Program-made: the position numbers and the translations under genes | The notes under the pieces: model-generated | Databases searched by the model: none | What the model saw: the letters and a program-made list of their open reading frames with translations, nothing else | What the model was told of the DNA's origin: nothing | Part shown: one piece after another, positions 1 through 5,932 of the stretch | Layout: the number at the start of each line of letters is the position of its first letter | How positions within the stretch are numbered: position 1 is the first letter of the stretch | Assembly: GCA_016217875.1 (NCBI GenBank) | Contig: JACRFN010000124.1 | Span: 1-16,284, forward strand | From: Candidatus Kerfeldbacteria bacterium | GTDB taxonomy: Bacteria; Patescibacteriota; Patescibacteriia; Veblenbacterales; UBA10138 | DNA: 16,284 nt | Direction: 5' to 3'

Positions 1-234
1 AGCAATACACTCATAGCATGATGTGCGCGAAGTGTTAAGAAAGTGTTGAAATTCCTTCTTTGTTCTACCACTACCTTCGGCTATATTCAAGACAATTGAT
101 ATAGCAGCACGACGTAATTGGCTGACTAACAAAAAAGTCTCTTCTCTAGGAAAACTCTTAGTTAAATGGTATATGCTGTCAACTACTGTTAATCCTTTCT
201 GATATACTATCAATTCCTCAAAACGTAGCGGCAT
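1..234 (-). CDS. Four-helix-bundle protein (S23/23S rRNA intervening-sequence family), 3' end off the left edge
   Basis: The first 78 codons are visible, starting from an ATG at 234-232; the gene continues beyond base 1. The protein opens MPLRFEELIVYQKG and later has LRRAAISIVLNIAEGSGRTK followed by KEFQHFLNTSRTS. This matches the family pattern of an N-terminal F-E-x-L-x-V-x-Q-K segment and the conserved R-R-A-x-x-S-I-x-x-N-I-A-E-G-x-G-R core. These proteins fold as small four-helix bundles. Some are encoded inside 23S rRNA intervening sequences, and many others are free-standing with unknown function. Here the gene starts 25 nt after the metG stop on the same strand, so it may be co-transcribed with metG. 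No Shine-Dalgarno sequence precedes the ATG. The family assignment is good; the function is unknown. Confidence 0.85.
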   Translation of the reverse strand, partial: MPLRFEELIVYQKGLTVVDSIYHLTKSFPREETFLLVSQLRRAAISIVLNIAEGSGRTKKEFQHFLNTSRTSCYECIA

Positions 235-259
235 ATGACTAAGAACTAAAGGCTCTGAA

Positions 260-1696
260 CTATGAACTCAATCTAGGGAACAACGGAGTGGTCTTCAAGA
301 CTTTGTCTGCACGTAATCCTTGTTCAATATTGTGTGCAGTTTCAGGCATGAATGGCTTTATATACAAAGAAACATCCAAAAGCATAGTCCCCCACCTATT
401 CAATAGCGGTTGTATTTCTTGTGATTTATCTAATTTCACCATATTCCAGGGCTTATATTTTTCAATCTCGCCGTCGATAGTCCGAATAATATCAAAAATA
501 GCTAACAAAGCAGTATCAAACTCAAATAACCTTAGGGCATTCTCGACTGCCGAACTTGTGGATTCGGTGTATGTAATCACTCCCGGTTGAGCTGTAAAAT
601 TACCATTACCAAATTTTTCAATCATATCAGTCACCCGTGAAAAAGTGTTACCTAGGCCATTGGCTAAATCAGATTCATAACGTTCCCGGAACCGCGCTAA
701 AGAAATGTCGCCATCTATAGTGAACGGCACTTGAGACAACAACAAATAACGCGTGGCCTCTAGGCCAAATTCTTTTATCAAATCCAAGGGGTCAATGACG
801 TTGCCCAAAGACTTACTCATCTTCTGCCCGTCAATGGTGAAAAAGCCGTGGCTAGCAACAACTTTAGGCAGTGGCAGTTCAGCCGCCAGCAACAAAGCTT
901 CCCAAATCACGGCGTGGAACCAAAGTATGTCTTTGGCTAATAAATGTACGTCTGCTGGCCAAAATTCTTTTTTACCCGGCACAAACTGTGTGGCTGAGTA
1001 GTAGTTAATCAGCGCGTCTATCCAAACATAAATGGTTTGCGATTCGTCCCACGGCACCCTCACGCCCCATTCCACGGAGTTACGGGAGATGGAAATATCT
1101 TCTAAGCCTTGTTTAAGTTTTCCCACTACTTCATTATATCTGCCTTCGGGAATAACCTTGTACTCCCCGGCTTCCAATTTAGTCAACAACTTGTCGCGGA
1201 AGGCCGAGAGTTTGAAAAAATAATTTTTCTCTTTTTGTGCCACCGGATCTTGATTAGGGTGCAAGGGGCAGCGACCGTTGACCAATTCGCCGTCCGGCAT
1301 AAACTTTTCACAACCGACACAATATAAACCTTCGTATTCACCGGAATATATGTAGCCAGCGTCATAAACTCGCTGTAGCAACTCGCGCACCACAACTTCA
1401 TGCTCTGCCTGTGAGGTGCGGATAAAATAATCGTAGGAAATATTAAGTGCTGACCAGGCGTCTTTAAACTTCTGCGCATTCTGGTCAGCCAGGGCTTGCG
1501 GCGTGAGACCGGCCGCCTCGGCTGACTGCTGTACCTTAGCACCATGTTCATCCGTACCGGTAAGGAAAAACACGTCATCGCCGCGCTGCCTGTGCCAGCG
1601 TGCCAACACATCGGCTGCCAGCGTAGTGTACGCATGACCCAAGTGAGGCTTGTCGTTGACGTAATAAATCGGCGTGGTCACGTAGAACCTTGACAT
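260..1696 (-). CDS. metG: Methionyl-tRNA synthetase
   Basis: Class I aminoacyl-tRNA synthetase of 478 aa that charges tRNA-Met (initiator and elongator) with methionine in the cytoplasm. The class I signature is HLGH at residues 18-21, and the KMSKS loop is present exactly at 292-296. The connective-peptide insertion carries a zinc-knuckle-like set C126-x2-C129 and C143-x2-H146. The C-terminal helical anticodon-binding domain includes the EKYKPWN element. The protein ends soon after this domain, with no C-terminal EMAP/Trbp111-like dimerisation domain. The frame is open to an ATG at 1846, but I choose the ATG at 1696. The protein from there starts MSRFYVTTPIYYVNDKPHLG, the normal MetRS N-terminus, and a promoter lies directly upstream, so the 50 extra codons would not be transcribed from it. 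A four-helix-bundle gene follows after 25 nt. Confidence 0.96.
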   Translation of the reverse strand: MSRFYVTTPIYYVNDKPHLGHAYTTLAADVLARWHRQRGDDVFFLTGTDEHGAKVQQSAEAAGLTPQALADQNAQKFKDAWSALNISYDYFIRTSQAEHEVVVRELLQRVYDAGYIYSGEYEGLYCVGCEKFMPDGELVNGRCPLHPNQDPVAQKEKNYFFKLSAFRDKLLTKLEAGEYKVIPEGRYNEVVGKLKQGLEDISISRNSVEWGVRVPWDESQTIYVWIDALINYYSATQFVPGKKEFWPADVHLLAKDILWFHAVIWEALLLAAELPLPKVVASHGFFTIDGQKMSKSLGNVIDPLDLIKEFGLEATRYLLLSQVPFTIDGDISLARFRERYESDLANGLGNTFSRVTDMIEKFGNGNFTAQPGVITYTESTSSAVENALRLFEFDTALLAIFDIIRTIDGEIEKYKPWNMVKLDKSQEIQPLLNRWGTMLLDVSLYIKPFMPETAHNIEQGLRADKVLKTTPLFPRLSS

Positions 1697-1708
1697 AAAG
1701 CTTACTTT

Positions 1709-1738
1709 AGTATAAGCTATCTTGAAACTTATTGGCAA
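1709..1738 (-). promoter_or_regulatory. Promoter of metG
   Basis: On the minus strand a TTGCCA box (1738-1733) and a TATACT box (1714-1709) are separated by 18 nt. Transcription would start near 1702, only about 6 nt before the metG ATG at 1696. This supports the chosen start and a nearly leaderless mRNA. Prediction from sequence only. Confidence 0.6.
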
Positions 1739-1751
1739 AACTAACTCTAAA
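1722..1751 (+). promoter_or_regulatory. Possible plus-strand promoter facing the 1873-1920 terminator
   Basis: TTGAAA (1722-1727), an 18-nt spacer and TCTAAA (1746-1751) form a moderate sigma70-like pair on the plus strand, overlapping the metG promoter in the opposite direction. A start near 1758 would give a transcript of about 160 nt ending at the strong terminator 1873-1920. Within it, TTGGGG (1755-1760) can pair with CCCCAA (1864-1869), and small hairpins sit at 1815-1826 and 1852-1863. The boxes are imperfect and there is no ORF; this is weak evidence for a second small RNA. Confidence 0.25.
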
Positions 1752-1872
1752 AGATTGGGGGCAAAACCAAGCAAGCGGAGATTGGCTGTCACGGTCAAAG
1801 AAAAGACCTCAAGGTTGGATCGCCAAATTAAATTAAGGCAAACCATGAGATAGCCACTTGGCTCCCCAAAAG

Positions 1873-1920
1873 ACCCGTCGCGTTAGGTGGCTCCGGCCGG
1901 AGGCGACGGGTTTCTTTTTT
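1873..1920 (+). terminator. Rho-independent terminator, plus strand
   Basis: ACCCGTCGC (1873-1881) pairs perfectly with GCGACGGGT (1903-1911) and is followed by a T-rich run to 1920. The loop contains the 12-nt palindrome CTCCGGCCGGAG (1891-1902), so an inner hairpin can form. On the minus strand the stem is followed only by CTTTT, so the main direction is plus. No protein gene on the plus strand feeds into it. It either ends the putative small transcript starting near 1758 or insulates the region from antisense transcription. Confidence 0.75.
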
Positions 1921-2045
1921 ACCCCATAGAACGTCAATAACTAAGACTAAACTGCACTTGACGCCCTCTGAACCGCGCCTACAACTGTAATCTGCCATCC
2001 TGAAATAGATGGCCCGCGCCTGAAAATACTCTGACACCAAAATCC

Positions 2046-2153
2046 AATAGGCAGGACTATTTATGTCCGGTCCCGCACCTTAGCCACTAAGACTGCTTAT
2101 GGTTTGCGGGATGCCGCCTTGGCGGTCACCGGACATAAATAGTCCTGTTGATT
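2046..2153. repeat. Large inverted repeat with branched interior (MITE-like or structured RNA)
   Basis: CAGGACTATTTATGTCCGGT (2052-2071) is the exact reverse complement of 2128-2147, a perfect 20-bp stem. As RNA it extends outward by two G-U pairs and three more pairs (2046-2048 with 2151-2153). The 56-nt interior holds two further hairpins: CCCGCA (2072-2077) with TGCGGG (2105-2110), and CCGC (2114-2117) with GCGG (2122-2125). The result is a cloverleaf-like fold. There is no T-run after the stem, so it is not a normal terminator, and no clear target-site duplication, so a MITE origin is unproven. Confidence 0.7.
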
Positions 2154-2222
2154 AACCTGTTGATTAAAAGGAGTTTCAAGGAGTTTTAAAAGGAGTTTTT
2201 TAGTTTTAAATAGTTTTAAATA
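2144..2222. repeat. Cluster of short direct repeats
   Basis: Directly after the large hairpin come three families of short tandem units: CCTGTTGATTAA twice back to back (2144-2155, 2156-2167), then three variants of AAGGAGTTTTAA, then AGTTTTAAAT twice. The AAGGAG units look like Shine-Dalgarno sequences, but no start codon opens a plausible gene behind them. The pattern suggests replication slippage in non-coding DNA next to a strong hairpin. Confidence 0.6.
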
Positions 2223-2264
2223 TATCTTGAATATCTTAACCAAATTTCAAAGATAATATTTGAG

Positions 2265-2294
2265 TTGACAAACTATCAGCCCAGGCGATAGAAT
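2265..2294 (+). promoter_or_regulatory. Promoter of the putative non-coding RNA
   Basis: A perfect TTGACA (2265-2270), an 18-nt spacer and TAGAAT (2289-2294) form the best sigma70-like promoter in the window. Predicted start is near 2301, about 10 nt before the terminal helix of the RNA. No protein gene lies downstream on this strand before a terminator at 2503-2541. Confidence 0.7.
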
Positions 2295-2300
2295 CAAACA

Positions 2301-2541
2301 AGTAAACAAGTTTCCGTAGACAGCAAGTACACTATCTTAAAACGGGGATGAGCAACAATGATGATTAATTTCATCACGCTCGCCCGACGTTTTCTACCGC
2401 GGTTTGCTCCCGAGGCTACGGAACGGCAGATAGCCCCTAGAGATTTCCCCCGGTCATCCTCAATAACCCAAGGATGGATAGTGACTCTGTACTACGAGAA
2501 AGGCCCACTGCGCATACCTTCGGCGGTGGGCATTTTTTATT
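2301..2541 (+). ncRNA. Putative structured non-coding RNA, family not recognised
   Basis: A stand-alone plus-strand unit with its own promoter and terminator and no believable ORF. The two ends pair through 23 Watson-Crick pairs: 2311-2314 with 2498-2501, 2315-2319 with 2492-2496, 2320-2323 with 2487-2490, 2326-2328 with 2484-2486 and 2330-2336 with 2477-2483, interrupted only by 1-2 nt bulges. Inside, CATCCT (2455-2460) pairs with AGGATG (2471-2476) and stacks directly on this helix. GGGGA (2344-2348) can pair with TCCCC (2446-2450). A two-part hairpin is formed by GAGC/GCTC (2350-2353/2378-2381) and TGATGA/TCATCA (2359-2364/2371-2376). The layout of long closing helix, multibranch core and 3' terminator hairpin is that of a functional RNA. 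I do not see the conserved cores of RNase P RNA, tmRNA, SRP RNA or 6S RNA. The ATG at 2358 opens 89 codons, but they cross the terminator and overlap rsmI. The fold was worked out by hand. Confidence 0.65.
2503..2541 (+). terminator. Rho-independent terminator of the putative RNA
   Basis: GCCCAC (2503-2508) pairs with GTGGGC (2526-2531), with inner CGC/GCG pairing, followed by ATTTTTTATTT. It lies directly after the terminal helix of the putative RNA and overlaps the last codons of rsmI on the other strand. In the minus direction the hairpin falls 5 nt after the rsmI stop but is followed only by CTTTCTC, so it would be a weak terminator for rsmI. Confidence 0.8.
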
Positions 2542-3220
2542 TAGACGGCGCTACTATGATGACAAATTCTCCTTTAGTCGAAGTGTGTACCAACTGCTCC
2601 AGCACGGCACCGGATGTGCCGCGATAAATGGTTTCAAAATGCTTAGTAAGTTCCCGACCAACCACTAGTTGACGCAAGGGTATAAGTTTGGCCAACCCAG
2701 TCAATGTTTTGGTTATGCGATGAGTTGATTCATAAAATACTACGGCGTAAGGGCAGAACGCCACTTCTTTAAAAAAAGTCTGCCGACCCTTTTTATGCGG
2801 CGGGAAACCCAAGAATAAGTAACGCTGAGTGGGTAAACCTGCCACTGATAAAGCAGTGGTCACGGCCGAAGGACCGGGGATGGGTATGACGCGAACACCG
2901 GCGTTGGCAGCCGCGGCTACCAACTTACCGCCCGGATCGGCAATGCCCGGGGTGCCGGCGTCTGAAACATAAGCCAACGATTCTCCTGCTTTAAGTCGCA
3001 CTATGAGAGCCCCTGACACAGCTTCCGACGAATGATGATGGAAGGAAAGCGTTAATTGTTTAATGTCGTAATGCTGCAACAGTTTAGCCGTCACTCTAGT
3101 GTCTTCGCAAACTACGGCCGATACTTGACGCAAGGTCGCAAGAGCGCGCGCTGAAATATCACCCAAATTACCAATCGGCGTGGCGACCAAATATAGGATA
3201 CCGGCCTTATCATCAGACAT
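2537..3220 (-). CDS. rsmI: 16S rRNA (cytidine-1402 2'-O)-methyltransferase
   Basis: SAM-dependent tetrapyrrole-methylase-fold enzyme that 2'-O-methylates C1402 in the decoding centre of 16S rRNA. Family motifs are all present: VATPIGNLGDI (12-22), CEDTR (38-42), SDAGTPGIADPG (86-97), the PGPSA element (115-119), FYES (162-165) and KGEFV (216-220). The protein is 227 aa, while many RsmI proteins are about 270-290 aa. The methylase fold appears complete but the usual C-terminal tail is absent. Its ATG overlaps the end of the AI-2E gene by 8 nt, so the two are translationally linked in one transcript. No Shine-Dalgarno sequence is visible. The stop lies just before the hairpin 2531-2503, and the 3' end is convergent with the putative RNA. 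Confidence 0.95.
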   Translation of the reverse strand: MSDDKAGILYLVATPIGNLGDISARALATLRQVSAVVCEDTRVTAKLLQHYDIKQLTLSFHHHSSEAVSGALIVRLKAGESLAYVSDAGTPGIADPGGKLVAAAANAGVRVIPIPGPSAVTTALSVAGLPTQRYLFLGFPPHKKGRQTFFKEVAFCPYAVVFYESTHRITKTLTGLAKLIPLRQLVVGRELTKHFETIYRGTSGAVLEQLVHTSTKGEFVIIVAPSK

Positions 3221-4310
3221 CGGTGGTCAAAGTTTCATCACCACCGGGGCGATCAAGCTGCTGGGTCAGGTGCTGATCAAAAACGTCCGATAAAACCACG
3301 GCCAAAGCTGTAGCCACTGGAATGCATATCAGCGCCCCGACTATACCCCCGAGTTTAGCCCCAATCAAAATGACCACGATGGAAACTATGGGGTTCAAAC
3401 CCACCGCCCGTTTCATTATGACTGGCACCAGTAAATTATTTTCTAACTGTTGCACAAGCACATAAAGCCCCAAGACAATAAGCGCCTGGATGGGTGAAAC
3501 GGCCAGAGCCAGAAAAACTGCGGGAATGCCGCCCAGGACCGGCCCGATATAAGGCACCACTTCAGTCAGAGCTGCCCACAAAGCCAACACCAAGATATAA
3601 TCCATTTGCACCAAATTAAACGCCTTAAGTATAGCCAGACCAATATATGTCATGACACCAACTACCAACATGAGTAAAAGTTGACCCCGGAGCCACAAAC
3701 CAAGTTTACGCTGAATTCGGCTCATCAGGTCCCAAACGTAATCCTGGTGTCGGGAGGGAGTGAGCGAGCGAATAAAACGCTTGAGGCCCGTTTCGTCCAC
3801 CACCAGGTAATAAGTCATAACCAAAGCCACCACAAACTGCACCAGACCGCCAAAGATTCCGGCCACAGTGGAAAGAACCGAGGAGGTGGCGTTCGCCAGG
3901 CTTGAACCCAAAGACTGAAGCGTCTGTTGCAGGGTGGCAGAAATATCGTCGCCGGCGCCTGTCTCCCAGCTCGAGAATCCGGCCGCTAACTTACTGTAGT
4001 AATAAGGGAAACTGCTGGCCAACTGGCCTAACTGCGCTACCAGCGGCGGCACCATTAAGACGACAACCAATGAAATGACTACGAACAGTACAAAATAAAT
4101 AATAAGCATGGCCAAACTGCGGGGCACATGGTTGCGCTGGAACCAATCCACCCAAGGGTCAAGCGCCGTGGACAAAACAATGGCCACAAAGACCAAGGCC
4201 AACACGTCCAGCACCTGGTAAAGGAAATACAAGGCTAATATCATCAGCACTATCTTAAGCAGCACCACAAAAGATACATTGATGTTACGGAGGGAGGTAT
4301 CTTGAGGCAT
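3213..4310 (-). CDS. AI-2E family transporter (TqsA/PerM-like membrane protein)
   Basis: Polytopic inner-membrane protein of 365 aa. Hydrophobic segments lie near residues 12-32, 35-50, 67-88, 145-171, 207-232, 238-252, 259-284 and 306-341. The family's conserved C-terminal half is clear: PYIGPVLGGIPAV (253-265) and NNLLVPVIMKRAVGLNPIVS (291-310). Members include the E. coli AI-2 exporter TqsA, PerM, and sodium/proton antiporters in other bacteria, so the name does not fix the substrate. The N-terminal ATG at 4310 precedes a short polar stretch and the first membrane helix. The gene ends in TGA inside the start of rsmI (8-nt overlap), and lies 86 nt after an M16 peptidase gene, from which it is separated by an imperfect inverted repeat. 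Confidence 0.9.
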   Translation of the reverse strand: MPQDTSLRNINVSFVVLLKIVLMILALYFLYQVLDVLALVFVAIVLSTALDPWVDWFQRNHVPRSLAMLIIYFVLFVVISLVVVLMVPPLVAQLGQLASSFPYYYSKLAAGFSSWETGAGDDISATLQQTLQSLGSSLANATSSVLSTVAGIFGGLVQFVVALVMTYYLVVDETGLKRFIRSLTPSRHQDYVWDLMSRIQRKLGLWLRGQLLLMLVVGVMTYIGLAILKAFNLVQMDYILVLALWAALTEVVPYIGPVLGGIPAVFLALAVSPIQALIVLGLYVLVQQLENNLLVPVIMKRAVGLNPIVSIVVILIGAKLGGIVGALICIPVATALAVVLSDVFDQHLTQQLDRPGGDETLTTDV

Positions 4311-4326
4311 AGGCAGAATGAAGAAT

Positions 4327-4406
4327 AATGAATTATGAATCGAGAATTAAGAATTGTTACAAAAAGTTATCATTCCTGATTCACGATTCTGGATTCTTAA
4401 TTCATT
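4327..4406. repeat. Imperfect inverted repeat between the M16 and AI-2E genes
   Basis: The 21-nt arm at 4327-4347 matches the reverse complement of 4386-4406 at 19 of 21 positions; both arms are built from GAAT-rich units. The right arm contains the M16 stop codon. There is no T-run beside it, so it could be a weak attenuator, an mRNA-stabilising hairpin or a dispersed repeat. Confidence 0.65.
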
Positions 4407-5665
4407 AATCTGCGCCAGGGTTCTGGCTTACGGAACGGACCGATTAACGCCAAGGTGGCTCGCGCCGGCTGAAGCACTTGTCTAGCCGCCGCCTTCAGAT
4501 CATGGCTTGTCACCATATTAAGGCGTTGAAAGTAATGCTGGGGCGGCTCCAGGCTACGCTCTAGAAACCACCGCTTACCGTACCACTCGGCCTGGGTGGC
4601 TGAATCCTCCAGGGCTAAAGTGAGCCTACCTCTACTATACTCCTTTGCTCGTTTAAGTTCATCTCCCCCCACGCCGGTTTGAGCTACTCGGGCCAACTCT
4701 TCCCGAATAAGACGGATGGCCAAATTTAAACGCTGCCTATCCAGGCCAGCCTGCACGGCCAGTAGGCCAGTGCCCGCATAAACTTCCACGGCCGCCTGGA
4801 TGGAATAACACAAGCCCTCCCGTTCCCGCAACCTGACAAATAAACGCGAGCTCATATTGCCGCCCAAGACTGTAGCCAACAGTTTAAGCGCCGGCAAACG
4901 CCGGTCGCCCCAGCCGTAAGCGGGAAAACCAAGGGCTAGTTGCACTTGCTCTGTATCTTTAAAGTGAAGTGCTACGTTGGGGCGGCGGGGCGCGGGCCTA
5001 AACGATTTAAACCTGCCTAGGCTACCAGCCCGTTTTTGGTGGCCAAAGACACGACTTAAATCTGCCAGAGCGGTAGCAGGTAACTGGCCGGAGACTACCA
5101 ACAACATATTGGCTGGGTGGTAATAACGCCACCAAAAATCAAGCAACTGGCTTCTTGACAAAGCCGCCACGCTTTGGCGCGTACCACTTATCAATTCTCC
5201 TAAAGCTGAGCCGCTAAACAAAGCATTTTCCAACACGTCACCAATATACATCAGAGGATTATCCTCATACATGTTTATTTCTTCAATGATAACTTTTTTC
5301 TCCCGCTCCATTTCTTCCGCCAGCAGACGAGAATGCCACAGCATATCCGATAAAACGTCCAAACTCAGGCTCAGGTGGCGGGCGTCTGTTTTAATGTAGT
5401 AACCGGTATATTCCTTGGCCGTATAAGCATTATAATCCGCGCCCACGCCGTCCAAAAGTTGGGTCAAATCACGAGCGGTGGGCCGGCGCTCGGTGCCCTT
5501 AAAAACCATATGCTCCAGAAAATGCGACAAACCCCGCCCGGTCCTGGCTTCTAGACGCGAGCCGGCGCGCACCAAAGCCAGCACACAAGTAGCCTCTGTA
5601 CCTTGGTGTGGTACTAATATAACCGGCAAACCGTTGACGAGGTGACGTAATTGTATTTTTGACAT
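4397..5665 (-). CDS. M16 family zinc metallopeptidase (M16B-like)
   Basis: Predicted zinc endopeptidase of 422 aa, typical of the small processing-peptidase-like M16B group. The inverted zinc motif HFLEH lies at residues 48-52 (H48, E51, H52), and a third ligand is expected 77 residues later, where E129 sits in IIEEINMYED. The first half is the catalytic M16 domain. The second half is the non-catalytic M16_C domain with the conserved LREREGLCYSI stretch, as in the two-domain PqqL/mitochondrial processing peptidase fold. No signal peptide is visible, so it is probably cytoplasmic. The ATG at 5665 is chosen because MSKIQLRHLVNGLPVILVPH is the usual family N-terminus. It is upstream of the AI-2E gene on the same strand. 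The hairpin array 5711-5924 lies between it and glyS. The substrate cannot be told from sequence. Confidence 0.93.
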   Translation of the reverse strand: MSKIQLRHLVNGLPVILVPHQGTEATCVLALVRAGSRLEARTGRGLSHFLEHMVFKGTERRPTARDLTQLLDGVGADYNAYTAKEYTGYYIKTDARHLSLSLDVLSDMLWHSRLLAEEMEREKKVIIEEINMYEDNPLMYIGDVLENALFSGSALGELISGTRQSVAALSRSQLLDFWWRYYHPANMLLVVSGQLPATALADLSRVFGHQKRAGSLGRFKSFRPAPRRPNVALHFKDTEQVQLALGFPAYGWGDRRLPALKLLATVLGGNMSSRLFVRLREREGLCYSIQAAVEVYAGTGLLAVQAGLDRQRLNLAIRLIREELARVAQTGVGGDELKRAKEYSRGRLTLALEDSATQAEWYGKRWFLERSLEPPQHYFQRLNMVTSHDLKAAARQVLQPARATLALIGPFRKPEPWRRLMN

Positions 5666-5710
5666 AACCTGCGGTTTACTGATTACAAGTTTATATTAGT
5701 AACGGTCCTT

Positions 5711-5924
5711 GCCGCCCTGTCGTAGGGTTAGTTAGTCCCGCTAAGCGGGACGGCACCCGCGCGAATCCGCCAGCTGGCGGACAGGCTATCCTAAGGAGGC
5801 GGCTTGCCCCATAGACGAGGGCGCAGCCCGAGTTCTTCGAGGCGACTCTTCAGGTTATTTCTGAAAGCTTCGCTTTCATCCCGCTGGCCAGCGGGATGGT
5901 TGCGCGAGGCAACCAGAGAAGTAA
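5711..5924. repeat. Array of palindromic hairpins between glyS and the M16 gene
   Basis: At least six hairpins lie in about 210 nt. They are CCCT/AGGG (5715-5727); GTCCCGC-TAA-GCGGGAC (5735-5751), both enclosed by GCCG/CGGC (5711-5714, 5751-5754); the perfect palindrome TCCGCCAGCTGGCGGA (5766-5781); and then three in direct succession: GAAAGC/GCTTTC (5873-5887), the 20-nt palindrome ATCCCGCTGGCCAGCGGGAT (5888-5907) and GGTTGC/GCAACC (5908-5924). No T-runs follow. Several share the CCCGCT/AGCGGG or CCAGCTGG core, which suggests REP-like dispersed palindromes or a structured spacer protecting the glyS mRNA 3' end. Confidence 0.7.
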
Positions 5925-5932
5925 CCAATCTA

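Larger units (their letters stand above)
1739..2264. other. Intergenic stretch without a convincing protein gene
   Basis: This is most of the 840-nt gap between metG and rsmI. It contains the terminator 1873-1920, a short hairpin with a 6-bp stem (1994-1999 with 2008-2013), the large inverted repeat 2052-2147 and the direct repeats 2144-2222. Between 1921 and 1990 I see nothing I can name. The open frames here are short, lack family-like sequence and run across the terminators or repeats, so I do not annotate them. No tRNA-like T-arm sequence was seen. Confidence 0.6.

Noticed and set aside
1697..1846. N-terminal extension of MetRS by 50 residues
   Set aside because: The extension has no family counterpart and lies over the metG promoter; MSRFYVTTPIYYVND is the normal start.
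1813..1911. Cyclic-di-GMP (GEMM) riboswitch because of AAGGCAAACC at 1835-1844
   Set aside because: The GACGCAAAGCC partner segment and the second conserved stem are missing, and no gene follows on the plus strand.
1828..2040. 70-codon minus-strand frame upstream of metG
   Set aside because: It runs through the terminator hairpin 1873-1911, has no recognisable motif and no start context.
2301..2541. RNase P RNA, tmRNA, SRP RNA or 6S RNA
   Set aside because: The neighbourhood of rsmI suggested RNase P RNA, but GAGGAAAGUC-like and ACAGAA-like cores are absent. No tmRNA tag frame or tRNA-like ends and no SRP GGAA-type hairpin were seen. The branched core does not look like the 6S rod with a central bubble.
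2358..2627. 89-codon open frame on the plus strand (MMINFITLARRF...)
   Set aside because: It runs across a strong terminator and 91 nt into rsmI on the other strand, resembles no family, and its sequence is explained by RNA helices.
4327..4406. Terminator of the M16 gene
   Set aside because: The stem is A+T-rich, long-looped and has no T-run after it; the AI-2E gene directly follows and may be read through.
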